Of a DNA stretch of 64,000 bases, positions 50,030 through 59,144 are shown piece after piece. The stretch lies in NCBI GenBank assembly GCA_023410595.1, contig JAEYPO010000009.1, positions 288,141-352,140 of the forward strand, given 5' to 3'. A program made the position numbers and the translations under genes. The DNA is from Bacillota bacterium. Lineage in GTDB: Bacteria > Bacillota > Clostridia > Christensenellales > SZUA-584. The notes under the pieces are model-generated. The model was not told the origin of the DNA. It saw only the letters and a list, made by a program, of their open reading frames with translations, and made no database searches. Numbering within the stretch: the stretch's first letter is position 1; each line of letters opens with the position of its first letter.

Positions 50030-51361
50030 CTATTCTCCGTTTGTGAGCCTGCCGCGGTCGTAAGTCACCTTGGCCTCGCCAAGCCACTGTTTCGCCGTAT
50101 TGGCGAGCTTCTCTTCCTGCTTAGAGGGCAGCAGCGCCGTCTTTATCTGGTCCTTTATATCGTCGAACGGCACCACGCCTTTATTATATACCTTTATCAC
50201 CTGCAGCACGTGCAAACCGTAGTACGATGCAAAGGGCGCCGATACTTCGCCTATGCTCTTAAGCTTCAGCGCCGCGTCGGTAAACTCCTGCACATAGCCC
50301 GTTGTGCTGGCTCCTACGAGGTAGCCTATGGTAGCCGACGTTCCCGACGTCATGCCCGGATCCTCATTGTACTCTTTTATAAGGGCGTCAATATTCTCAC
50401 CGGAATTAAGCCTCTGCTGAATGTCGCTCATCGTTGGCATCAGCGAAGCGATCTCGCCTTCCAGCAACTCCATCGCTTCCGCGGTCTTGCCGTCTGTATA
50501 CAGTTTCTGAGCAACTTCCTGCAGGTCGGTGTCCTTAAACTTTACGAGCACCTGCTTTACCGCTATGGTGTCTTCGGGCACGTACGTACAAATAAGGTTG
50601 CTGTTCATGTTCGTGGAGAAAGCCGTGGGGTTCTCTTCCATTTCCTTCTGCTGCGCCGCCAGCGTGTCGTCATACCACTTCTTTACGTCCTCGTCCGAGA
50701 CTGACGCCTCGTTCTTTATTTGTTCCTTAACCTTCTCAACTATTGCCTGATTGCAGAGATATTCGTAGTAAGTGTCGGACGTAAAGCCGGACTTTTCCAT
50801 CGCCTCCTGATACTTTTTCTCGACCTCGGCCTCAATGGCAGGGTCGGGCACAGGCGTAGACGTCGGCTCCGCCGATTCCGCAGGCGACGGGCTTGGCGAA
50901 GGAATCGCGCTTGCGTCGTCGGCGGGCGAAGGCTCGGGGTTCAATTCACTCTCTACCTGCATTCTCAGTTGATCTTTCAAGGCGCTTAACTGCTGATCCG
51001 CCAGCGCGCGTTTTTCAGACTTCTCGTCGTCGGTAAGCGATATGCCTAGTTCAGGCGCCTTTTGCAGCAGCAGCTCGTTTTCCACCATCTCATCGAGCGT
51101 TTTATCTAAAAGCCCCTCATACCATTCTTTCATTTCCCCGGACTTAAGTTCTTTCTCGTCCATACCGTAATAATACGCATAGTATGAGTATTCCTCGGTT
51201 GACATTACTTCGTTCTCTACCTGCTGCCTTGTTATCGGCGTACCGTTGACGGTGGCTACTACCTGAGCCTGAACCTTTAATGGGTCGATGGACATCAGAG
51301 AGCATCCTGAAAAAATGAGCGCACAGGCAAGCACCAGTGCGATAACCTTCAGTTTCTTCAT
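50030..51361 (-). CDS. Foldase lipoprotein (SurA/PrsA-like peptidyl-prolyl isomerase)
   Basis: A 443-residue extracytoplasmic chaperone. Lipobox LIFSGC (C20); SurA-type N-terminal helices (TVNGTPITRQQVENEVMS); a proline/serine-rich spacer at about 145-180; and a rotamase (parvulin) domain (AVKQVLVKFKDTD ... GYVQEFTDAALKLKSIGEVSAPFASYYGLHVLQV). It helps secreted proteins fold. The spacer inside the N-terminal domain is unusual. Confidence 0.92.
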   Translation of the reverse strand: MKKLKVIALVLACALIFSGCSLMSIDPLKVQAQVVATVNGTPITRQQVENEVMSTEEYSYYAYYYGMDEKELKSGEMKEWYEGLLDKTLDEMVENELLLQKAPELGISLTDDEKSEKRALADQQLSALKDQLRMQVESELNPEPSPADDASAIPSPSPSPAESAEPTSTPVPDPAIEAEVEKKYQEAMEKSGFTSDTYYEYLCNQAIVEKVKEQIKNEASVSDEDVKKWYDDTLAAQQKEMEENPTAFSTNMNSNLICTYVPEDTIAVKQVLVKFKDTDLQEVAQKLYTDGKTAEAMELLEGEIASLMPTMSDIQQRLNSGENIDALIKEYNEDPGMTSGTSATIGYLVGASTTGYVQEFTDAALKLKSIGEVSAPFASYYGLHVLQVIKVYNKGVVPFDDIKDQIKTALLPSKQEEKLANTAKQWLGEAKVTYDRGRLTNGE

Positions 51362-51430
51362 TTAACGCGTTTACCTCCGTGGGCCCGCTTACACGCGCGG
51401 ACCGTATTCAGCCTTTTATTATACTTTAAG

Positions 51431-54400
51431 CTAATGAATTATGCAACGCCTTATATCCTTCAAAAACTTGAGCAGCGAATCCATGGCGCGCTCGCGCGGA
51501 TCATACAGTATATACGGCGGCGTTGCCGAGCGCAGCTGCGCGCTGCCGCTGTATTGCTCCAGCACCTTAATCAGGTTTTTAACGCTGATGCGGGTTTCAT
51601 CACCGTATTTAAGCATAAACGCCCTGCCGCTTCTCGTTACGGACGAGATGCCCGCCCTCGAGGCAAAGCTCTTTATCAGCGATATGAGTATAAGGTTCTC
51701 CACCGTTTTCGGTACTTTTCCGTATCTGTCACAAAGCTCCTCCCGCGCGGCTTTCGCGCTGTTTAGACCGTCCACCGCCGCTATTTTTTTGTATACCTCT
51801 ATGCGCTGTATCTCGTCGCCAATATACGACGGCGGCACATAAGCGTTTATCTTTATCTCGACGGACGCCTCATTATAGCTCTCCGTCTTCTGGCCTCTTA
51901 ACTCGGCCACCGCCTCGCGCATCAGCCGGCAGTACATATCGTACCCGACTGCTGCCATCTGCCCCGACTGCTCGGGGCCCAAAAGGTTGCCCGCACCCCT
52001 TATCTCAAGATCCCTCATCGCTATCTTAAAGCCCGCGCCCAGCTCCGTAAATTCGGCTATCGTTTGCAGCCGCTTCTCCGCCTCTATCGTCATGCGCGTG
52101 CCGGGCAGATACGTAAGGTACGCATACGAGTTCTTCGTCGCCCGGCCTACCCTGCCCTTTAATTGGTAGAGCTGCGCGAGCCCGAACTTGTCCGCCTCGT
52201 ACACTATTACGGTGTTTACGTTCGGTATGTCTATGCCCGACTCTATTATCGTCGTGCAAAGCAGCACGTCGTACTCTCCCCCAAGAAAGCTCACCATCAC
52301 GTTTTCGAGAGCCGTTTCGCCCATCTGCCCGTGCGCCGCCGCTACCCTCGCTTCGGGCACGAACCGCTTAAGATCGCCAGCCAGCTTATCCATAAGTCCT
52401 ATCTGCCTGCACACGAAGTATACCTGCCCGCCGCGCTCCATCTCATTGACAACGGCTTCGCGCACAAGCTGTCCCGAATACTCCATCACGTAGCTCTCGG
52501 GCGGCTTTCGCTCTTCGGGCGGCGTGTCTATTATGCTCATGTCGCGAATGCCGGTAAGCGACATCTGCAGCGTACGCGGTATGGGCGTCGCCGACAGCGT
52601 CAGCACGTCCACCGTACGCTTTATGTCCTTTATGCGCTCCTTGTGCGTTACTCCGAAGCGCTGCTCCTCGTCTATAATCAAAAGCCCTAAGTCTTTGAAC
52701 ACAACGTCTTTAGACAGCAGCCTGTGCGTGCCTATAACTACATCCACGGTGCCGTTTTTAAGGCCTTCTATTATCCTTGCCTGCTCGCTTGGCGAGACGA
52801 ACCGCGATACGGTCTCTATCTGCACCGCAAAGTCCGTGAACCGCTCGAGAAACGTATGATAGTGCTGCCGCGCAAGCAGCGTCGTAGGCACCAGTACGGC
52901 GCACTGGCGTCCTTCCATCACCGCCTTGAAGCACGCGCGCATCGCAACCTCCGTCTTGCCGTAGCCCACATCGCCCAGCAGCAGCCTGTCCATCACCTTG
53001 TCGCCGCGCATATCCTTCTTTACGTCTTCAATGGACTTAAGCTGCCCGTCCGTCTCCTCGAACGGGAAGTTGTCCTCGAACTGCCGCTGCCATATAGTGT
53101 CCTCGCCGTAGCTGTGGCCTTTCTTGCTCATGCGCTCGCTGTATATCGACACGAGGTCTTCCGCGAGTTCCTTTACCGACTTCTTTACGCGCGCCTTCGT
53201 CGCGCTCCATTCGCGGCCGCCCAGCTTTGAGAGCCTCTCGCCCTCGCCGCCCATGTACTTCTGCACCCTGTCTATCTGGTCGGTAGGTATAAAAAGCTTG
53301 TCCCCCCCGCGGTATTCCAGCTCCATGTAGTCGCGCGATACGCCCTGTACTTCGCGCGTAACAAGGCCTAAGAACCGCCCCTTGCCGTGTATGTCGTGCA
53401 CTATCATATCGCCGGTCTTCAGGTCGGAGAATATGTCGAGCTGCTTTCGGGCGAGCGGGCGCGCTTTCTTCCTCGCGAACCCGTATATCTCGTACTCTCC
53501 GAGGAAATACTCCTTGCGCGTCGTCAGCTCGAAGCCCGACTTTAATCTGTCGGGGTACGTCGCCGCTTCGCCGGGCGAGAGATCGCGTCCATCCTTTATG
53601 CACGGTATCGTTATGTCCTTGTCCGAAAGCTCGCTCGATAGCTTCTCTGCCTTTTGCATTCCGCCGCAAACGAGATACACGCTCCAGCCGTTTCTTATCC
53701 GCGTCTTTACGTCGTCGCCCAGCATGTCAATCTTGCGGTTGTAGGCAAGCGCCGCCCTCGCGTGGAAGCTTACCTCTTCCCTCGCGCCAATATCGCTCGA
53801 CCTGTCTATCATGCAGAGATCGAGTACGCAGTGCGTTTTCGCGCGCTGCAGAACCTCCGCCGGAGTAAAGTACAGGCGGCTCTGATCCTCTACGCCCTCG
53901 TGCGTCTCCCTTACCTGAGCGAGCCGTTTCCCGAACTCTTCCGCCCTGTCCTTGCCCGCCGTCTTTATATACTTGTAGTCGTCGAATATCACTATTGCCG
54001 AAGGCAGATAGTCAAGTATTCCCGCGTCGCACAGCGCGTAGGCGTAGTTCTCCATGTCCTCGAAAAACCTGTACTTTAAAAGGCTGTCCCCGTAATCCTG
54101 AAATTTTAGCGCCAGCCCCGGGCCCGGAGTTTTGGCCGCTTTAAAGTATTCCGCGCCGCGCCGCGCCGCCTCTTCGCCGAGCACAAGCTCTAAAGCGGGC
54201 TTAAGCGTTATCTCGTTTATAGTCTTCCTGCTTCTCCTTTGGGTGCCCGGGTCAAATTCGCTTATGCTCTCTACTACGTCGTCGAAGAAGTCTATTCTGT
54301 GCGGAGACACTTCGCCGGGCGAAAACACATCGAGTATCTCGCCTCGCCGCGCGGCCTGGCCTGCCGTCTCCACCGCGCCCACGCGCTCGTAGCCCGCCAG

Positions 54401-54853
54401 TACGAGCCTCCGCATAAGCTCCTCGGGGTCGTACGTGCCGTCCTTTTTTATAGAGATATGAGCGCCCTCAAAGTCTTGCCTTGACGCAAGCCTCGCGGAG
54501 AGCGCTTCCTCGCTTAAAAACGCTATGTTGGCGGCGTTTGACACGAGCCTTGATATAGCGTTTATACGCGCAAACATCGCCTCGCGGCCTCTCGCTACGG
54601 ACGAGCGAAGCTGCAGCGCGCGCCTTGGTATATAAGCGGCGCGATTCATACCTTCCGCGAACGCTCCGGCGCGGTTGTCCGAATCGCAAACGAACAGTAC
54701 AGGGCGCGCGAAAGCCTCCGAAACAGCCGCCGCAAGGTAAGGCTTCAAACTGTCGGGAACGCCAAAAATCGAGCAGGGAACATTCCCTGCCCGTATATGC
54801 TCTTTAAGCTTTGAGAACGCCTCAAGCTTCGCTATATGTGATGAAATGCGCAT
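51431..54853 (-). CDS. mfd: Transcription-repair coupling factor
   Basis: Mfd removes stalled RNA polymerase and recruits UvrA. The 1140-residue product has a UvrB-like N-terminus, the RNA-polymerase interaction domain (KTGDMIVHDIHGKGRFLGL), Walker A GDVGYGKTEVA near residue 627, DEEQ box IIDEEQRFGV near 727, helicase motifs through RGRVGRATKNSYAYL and a UvrA-binding C-terminal domain. The start is ATG at 54853, eight bases after pth. Confidence 0.97.
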   Translation of the reverse strand: MRISSHIAKLEAFSKLKEHIRAGNVPCSIFGVPDSLKPYLAAAVSEAFARPVLFVCDSDNRAGAFAEGMNRAAYIPRRALQLRSSVARGREAMFARINAISRLVSNAANIAFLSEEALSARLASRQDFEGAHISIKKDGTYDPEELMRRLVLAGYERVGAVETAGQAARRGEILDVFSPGEVSPHRIDFFDDVVESISEFDPGTQRRSRKTINEITLKPALELVLGEEAARRGAEYFKAAKTPGPGLALKFQDYGDSLLKYRFFEDMENYAYALCDAGILDYLPSAIVIFDDYKYIKTAGKDRAEEFGKRLAQVRETHEGVEDQSRLYFTPAEVLQRAKTHCVLDLCMIDRSSDIGAREEVSFHARAALAYNRKIDMLGDDVKTRIRNGWSVYLVCGGMQKAEKLSSELSDKDITIPCIKDGRDLSPGEAATYPDRLKSGFELTTRKEYFLGEYEIYGFARKKARPLARKQLDIFSDLKTGDMIVHDIHGKGRFLGLVTREVQGVSRDYMELEYRGGDKLFIPTDQIDRVQKYMGGEGERLSKLGGREWSATKARVKKSVKELAEDLVSIYSERMSKKGHSYGEDTIWQRQFEDNFPFEETDGQLKSIEDVKKDMRGDKVMDRLLLGDVGYGKTEVAMRACFKAVMEGRQCAVLVPTTLLARQHYHTFLERFTDFAVQIETVSRFVSPSEQARIIEGLKNGTVDVVIGTHRLLSKDVVFKDLGLLIIDEEQRFGVTHKERIKDIKRTVDVLTLSATPIPRTLQMSLTGIRDMSIIDTPPEERKPPESYVMEYSGQLVREAVVNEMERGGQVYFVCRQIGLMDKLAGDLKRFVPEARVAAAHGQMGETALENVMVSFLGGEYDVLLCTTIIESGIDIPNVNTVIVYEADKFGLAQLYQLKGRVGRATKNSYAYLTYLPGTRMTIEAEKRLQTIAEFTELGAGFKIAMRDLEIRGAGNLLGPEQSGQMAAVGYDMYCRLMREAVAELRGQKTESYNEASVEIKINAYVPPSYIGDEIQRIEVYKKIAAVDGLNSAKAAREELCDRYGKVPKTVENLILISLIKSFASRAGISSVTRSGRAFMLKYGDETRISVKNLIKVLEQYSGSAQLRSATPPYILYDPRERAMDSLLKFLKDIRRCIIH

Positions 54854-54861
54854 TTTTGTAT

Positions 54862-55470
54862 TTAATTGAAGCGGTTCTGCGCTTCGTAAACGCCCTCCTC
54901 TATTATCGTCTCTATAGCGTCGGCCGCGCGCGTAAGCGTATCGTACGCAGCCTGCCTATCGTTATATTCGCCGAGCACGTGGTCTATTATATCGCCCTCC
55001 GGCTTGCCCACGCCCACCCTTACACGCGTAAAGTCGTCCGTCTGCAAATGGTATATTACGTTTTTCATGCCGTTGTGCGTGCCCGCGCTGCCTCTTGCCT
55101 TTATCCTTACCGCGCCCGTTTTTAAGTCCACGTCGTCATAAACGAGTATGAGCTGCTCTTTGCGTATGCCGAGCGCCTGCGCCAGCTCCTTTACGCACTC
55201 GCCCGATAAGTTCATGTACGTCTGCGGCATAACCAGCGTCACGCGCTTTGTCTTTATAATACCCGCGCCGAGGCGGGCTTTATACCTGAATATGCGCATG
55301 GATATGCCGTGACGCTGCGCGAGTATAGACACGACGTCAAACCCAGCGTTGTGCCGAGTATGTTCATACTTGCTCCCCGGGTTGCCGAGGCCTATTATAT
55401 AATATTCAGCCGTAAGTCCGGCAGACTTCTTGCGAAATCCAGCAGACCCGAATAGTCTCCCCGCTCGCAT
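54862..55470 (-). CDS. pth: Peptidyl-tRNA hydrolase
   Basis: Releases peptides from peptidyl-tRNA. The 202-residue frame contains YYIIGLGNPGSKYEHTRHNAGF, the catalytic histidine in that block, PQTYMNLSGECV and RVRVGVGKPEG. The core starts at about residue 21; the first 20 codons overlap the HAD gene by 76 bases and no ATG, GTG or TTG lies closer, so the protein either has an extension or uses another codon. mfd follows directly. Confidence 0.9.
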   Translation of the reverse strand: MRAGRLFGSAGFRKKSAGLTAEYYIIGLGNPGSKYEHTRHNAGFDVVSILAQRHGISMRIFRYKARLGAGIIKTKRVTLVMPQTYMNLSGECVKELAQALGIRKEQLILVYDDVDLKTGAVRIKARGSAGTHNGMKNVIYHLQTDDFTRVRVGVGKPEGDIIDHVLGEYNDRQAAYDTLTRAADAIETIIEEGVYEAQNRFN

Positions 55471-56120
55471 TCAGGCGCCCTTTCTAAATCTCCTATAACG
55501 TGGTCAAGCACCAAAAATCCCTTGAAGCCCAGTCTGACCGCGCACATATCCTCTCTTATGTCGTTGCCTATGAAATAACATTCCGACGCTTTAAGAGACG
55601 TCTTTTTTAGTAACTCCTCAAAATATCCAAGGCTTGGCTTGCACCAGCCCGAATTGTCGTAATACGATACGTACTCAAAATCACCGGGGCAAAGGCCTGC
55701 CCACTCTATTCTCTGATTCGTCGCAAGCGCCGGAAACATGGGGTTAGTAGCAAGTATGAGCCGGTAGCCCTTGCGCCCCAGCTCCCTTACGGCCTCCACC
55801 GCCTTTTGTTCTTTGCGCGTGCAGTCCTTCACCAGCTTAAACTCGTTGCTGTAAAAAGCGTTCATATGCGGCAAAAGAGTATCGGCAGCCTTGCCCGACA
55901 GCTTCTCTATCGTTTCCCAGAAGATTTCGGCGTTAGTCTTTTTCCCGTCATTGCCGAGCATGGCGTATACAGCTCTGGTAAATACGCTCTCGCCGTTTTC
56001 GGGGGATATGCGGTCATAAAAGCCGGTCTTATTTATAGCGGCGTAATAGAGCTTTAAGTATTCGTCCATGTCTAGAGGCAGCAGCGTGCCGTCAAGGTCA
56101 AAAAATACGGCCTTCCTCAC
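55395..56120 (-). CDS. HAD-family hydrolase
   Basis: A 241-residue HAD phosphatase: motif I VFFDLDGTLLPLDMDEYL, motif II LATNPMFPALAT, motif III CKPSLGYFEE and motif IV FIGNDIREDMCAVRLG. It starts with GTG overlapping the glmU stop (GTGA), with GGCGGAG seven bases upstream. Substrate unknown. Confidence 0.87.
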   Translation of the reverse strand: MRKAVFFDLDGTLLPLDMDEYLKLYYAAINKTGFYDRISPENGESVFTRAVYAMLGNDGKKTNAEIFWETIEKLSGKAADTLLPHMNAFYSNEFKLVKDCTRKEQKAVEAVRELGRKGYRLILATNPMFPALATNQRIEWAGLCPGDFEYVSYYDNSGWCKPSLGYFEELLKKTSLKASECYFIGNDIREDMCAVRLGFKGFLVLDHVIGDLERAPECERGDYSGLLDFARSLPDLRLNII

Positions 56121-57481
56121 TCGTCTCTCCGCCTTTTTGCCCAGCCTTCGATGACAGTCTGCCTGCACCTTGCCACGCACAGCGCGTCGCTTTCTACGTC
56201 TTTTGTTACGGTGGAGCCCGCCGCGATATACGCGCCGTCCTCTACCTTAACGGGCGCTATGAGGTTAACGTTGCATCCTATGAATGCGTTCTTCCCTACC
56301 GTCGTCCGTGATTTTTTCTGCCCGTCGTAGTTGACGAACACCACGCCGCAGCCTATGTTCGTCTTCTCGCCTATCTCGCCGTCGCCTATATATGTGAGGT
56401 GCGAAACCTTCGCTCCGTCCTTTATGGTCGAGTTCTTTACCTCCACGAAGTCGCCCACGCGGCACCCGTTGCCAATAAGGCTGTCCGGCCGCAGGTACGC
56501 GTAAGGCCCGATAGTGCTATATTCGCCCACGCTTGAGTCGAGTATAACGGAATTCTGCACATTAGTGCCTTTGCCTATAGTACTGTTGCTTATCCTGCTG
56601 CCGGGGTAGAGTATAGCGTCCTCGGCTATCACCGTGTTTCCTTCCAGCGTGACGCCGGGGTAAATTATGGCGTCCTGCCCTATTTTAACGCCCGCATCTA
56701 TATATGTGCTGTCCGGATCGATAATTGTCACGCCGTCCAGCATCAAAGCCTCGTTTATCCTCTTTCTTAGCATCCCCGCCGCCCTTGAGAGCTGCACCCT
56801 GTCGTTAACGCCCATGCACTCTTCTGAGTCCTCGCAGACTACCGCCTTCGCGCCGTATCCTTTATCCGATATATATTTGACGCAATCCGTTATATAATAT
56901 TCGTTCTGAGAATTGTCGTTTTTCAGCGCAGAGAGCGCTTCTATAAGATACGGTATCTTAAAGCAGTATACGGACGGGTTGACTTCTTTAATGTTAAGCT
57001 CCTCCTGCGTGGCGTCCTTATGCTCCACTATGCGCAGCGTGCTTTCGCCGCGCACTATGCGCCCGTACCCCTTTGGATCCTCCACTACAGCCGAGAGCAA
57101 ACACAAGCCAAGGTCCTGCGCCTTAGCTGTATCAATTATCGTGCGCAGCGTTTCGGCGCGCAGCAGCGGCATATCGCCCGCGATAATAAGCACGTATCCG
57201 TCGCCCTTTAAGTAATCCTTTGCGCACATAACGGCGTGCCCCGTGCCCAGCTGCTTAAGTTGCACGGCGTAGCTTACGCTGCCGCCGAAGTATTCTTTTA
57301 CCTGCTTTGCGCCGTTGCCTATTACGACGACGGGCGTTTGCCCCGTCGCTTCCCTTGCGGCGTCCACGACCCACGCGGCAAGCGGCTTGCCCGCCGCCGC
57401 ATGCAGCACCTTGGGCGTTTTGGACTTCATGCGCTTGCCTTCGCCCGCGGCGAGTATTATCGCATTGCAATCTAAAATCAT
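56117..57481 (-). CDS. glmU: Bifunctional UDP-GlcNAc pyrophosphorylase / GlcN-1-P acetyltransferase
   Basis: Makes UDP-GlcNAc for peptidoglycan. The 454-residue product has the pyrophosphorylase motif AAGEGKRMKSKTPKVLH, QLGTGHAVMCA, GDMPLL, and a left-handed beta-helix acetyltransferase domain from about residue 250 (DAIIYPGVTLEGNT; GCGVVFVNYDGQKKSRTTVG; SDALCVARCRQ). Full length. HAD follows overlapping by four bases. Confidence 0.96.
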   Translation of the reverse strand: MILDCNAIILAAGEGKRMKSKTPKVLHAAAGKPLAAWVVDAAREATGQTPVVVIGNGAKQVKEYFGGSVSYAVQLKQLGTGHAVMCAKDYLKGDGYVLIIAGDMPLLRAETLRTIIDTAKAQDLGLCLLSAVVEDPKGYGRIVRGESTLRIVEHKDATQEELNIKEVNPSVYCFKIPYLIEALSALKNDNSQNEYYITDCVKYISDKGYGAKAVVCEDSEECMGVNDRVQLSRAAGMLRKRINEALMLDGVTIIDPDSTYIDAGVKIGQDAIIYPGVTLEGNTVIAEDAILYPGSRISNSTIGKGTNVQNSVILDSSVGEYSTIGPYAYLRPDSLIGNGCRVGDFVEVKNSTIKDGAKVSHLTYIGDGEIGEKTNIGCGVVFVNYDGQKKSRTTVGKNAFIGCNVNLIAPVKVEDGAYIAAGSTVTKDVESDALCVARCRQTVIEGWAKRRRDE

Positions 57482-57686
57482 TAAGTTTCTCCTAACCCCG
57501 CAGAAGCTATATTCTTCCGGGAAAATAAAACGTTTCCTGGAATCTTAAGCCGCGGGAATCGGTATATGCGAATCAATGAAATACCATATAGATATTAGTT
57601 TATTATATTTTCCGTGTCAACTTAAACCGGCAAACAAAAGCGGCCTGCCCGAAAGCATGTCCTTTGTCCATTCCGCATCAGCACTT

Positions 57687-57758
57687 TCAAAGACTGTTAA
57701 CTGCAATCGGTATAACCGGCAAGCCTATCGGCATGCAGTTAATCAGCCCCAAAATCAT
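57687..57758 (-). CDS. Possible 23-residue hydrophobic peptide
   Basis: ATG at 57758 after a perfect AAGGAGG with seven-base spacing opens MILGLINCMPIGLPVIPIAVNSL. It is hydrophobic and proline-containing. It lies between pfkA and glmU on their strand, in a 350-base gap with no other gene. It could be a real peptide or a leader. Confidence 0.4.
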   Translation of the reverse strand: MILGLINCMPIGLPVIPIAVNSL

Positions 57759-57787
57759 ACCGCCGCCTCCTTTTTACATCGTTACAA

Positions 57788-57818
57788 AGAAAAAGCTACC
57801 TTAAATTTTGCGGCAGCC
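57788..57818 (-). terminator. Terminator of pfkA
   Basis: Minus strand GGCTGCC pairs with GGTAGCT (two G-T pairs), followed by TTTTTCTTTG. Confidence 0.6.
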
Positions 57819-57832
57819 TGTTCTCCAGTATT

Positions 57833-58885
57833 TTATTCCCCGTAGCCTATGCCGATGTCGCGGCCTATGCTTAAAAGGTCCGCATCTGGCGGTATAGTCT
57901 TTGTTCTTCCCGCAACGTCCTCCAGTTTGTTGGACGTCACTTTTCCGCCGTTCACCGCTACGGTCCTGCCGAAATTTTTCTGCTTTATGAGCTTCGCGGC
58001 GTGCACGCCCATCTGCGTCGCGAGTACGCGGTCATATGGGCACGGCGGGCCTCCCCTCTGGTAATGCCCCGGAACGACCACGCGCGTTTCTATGTCTATT
58101 ACCTGATTAAGCTCGTCCGCAAGCTTATACCCCACCGAATAGTGCTTGCCCTTAAGGTTCTGGTCGGGCTCGTCATTAACGCTTCTCGCGCCTTCCGCTA
58201 TCGCTATTATAGAGAAATGCTTGCCGCGCTCGTACCTGTCGTTTATGACGTCTGCGACGGAATTTATGTTATATGGTATCTCGGGTATGAGTATTACGTC
58301 CGCGCCGCCCGCAAGCCCTGCGCTTAATGTCAGCCAGCCCGCGGTGTTGCCCATTAGCTCGACTATTATCACCCGCGAGTGAGATATCGCCGTAGTATGC
58401 ACGCGGTCTATTACGTCTGTAGCTATATCTATAGCGCTCTGGTACCCGAACGTTACTTCCGTCGCCCAGATGTCGTTGTCAATAGTCTTGGGGAGTCCAA
58501 TGACGTTAAGGCCCTGCCCTGAAAGCAGTCCGGCCGCGGTATGCGTACCGTTGCCGCCTATCGTCACAACACAGTCAAGCTGCATCTTCTCATAGTTTTT
58601 AACCATCGCTTTCGTCGTATCAAGGTACCTGCCGGTGTTTTCACGCCCATGGACGTTCTGTCTTGACGTGCCGAGTATGGTGCCGCCCAGAGTCAGTAAC
58701 CCGGAGAACTCTTCCCGCCCCATCACACGGTATTCTCCGTTGATAAGACCGCCGTAGCCGCCCATTATTCCTACAATCTCGGCATCAGTAAACAACTGGT
58801 ACGACGCTTTCGCGACTCCCCTTATCGCTGCGTTCAGCCCGGGGCAGTCTCCGCCGCTCGTCAGGATGCCTATTCTCTTTGCCAT
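57833..58885 (-). CDS. pfkA: 6-phosphofructokinase
   Basis: Phosphorylates fructose 6-phosphate. The 350-residue product has the first substrate block TSGGDCPGLNAAIRG, GGNGTHTAA at 110-118 and PKTIDND at 132-138. The Gly in GGNGT is the ATP-type residue, while Lys of PKTIDND is the residue seen in PPi-dependent enzymes; this mixture marks the mixed-substrate clade of clostridial PFKs. Phosphate donor therefore not certain. Confidence 0.92.
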   Translation of the reverse strand: MAKRIGILTSGGDCPGLNAAIRGVAKASYQLFTDAEIVGIMGGYGGLINGEYRVMGREEFSGLLTLGGTILGTSRQNVHGRENTGRYLDTTKAMVKNYEKMQLDCVVTIGGNGTHTAAGLLSGQGLNVIGLPKTIDNDIWATEVTFGYQSAIDIATDVIDRVHTTAISHSRVIIVELMGNTAGWLTLSAGLAGGADVILIPEIPYNINSVADVINDRYERGKHFSIIAIAEGARSVNDEPDQNLKGKHYSVGYKLADELNQVIDIETRVVVPGHYQRGGPPCPYDRVLATQMGVHAAKLIKQKNFGRTVAVNGGKVTSNKLEDVAGRTKTIPPDADLLSIGRDIGIGYGE

Positions 58886-59104
58886 ATGGCTCCTCCATCA
58901 TCATTTATATTATAAGTATACATAAAAGCCAAAAGCTTTTCAATTATTGCGCAAAAATGCTTTTTACTCCGAAAAGCAAAAGATAAGCATTACCGCAATG
59001 CTTATCCGGCATGTATTGTTAATAACCCAAAACGCGGCACTTAAACACCGCGCAGCCAAAAGCTTCGTCCGTTAAACCCATAAAGCCTTGCCTTACCCAT
59101 ATAC

Positions 59105-59130
59105 AAAAAGAAGCAGGTTAAACCTGCTTC
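59105..59130 (-). terminator. Terminator after the 770-residue gene
   Basis: GAAGCAGG (59110-59117) pairs with CCTGCTTC (59123-59130); TTTTT follows on the minus strand. Confidence 0.8.
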
Positions 59131-59144
59131 TCACAAATCATTTT

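Noticed and set aside
53037..53669. 210-codon basic frame within mfd
   Set aside because: Another frame of mfd; arginine-rich and without a ribosome site.
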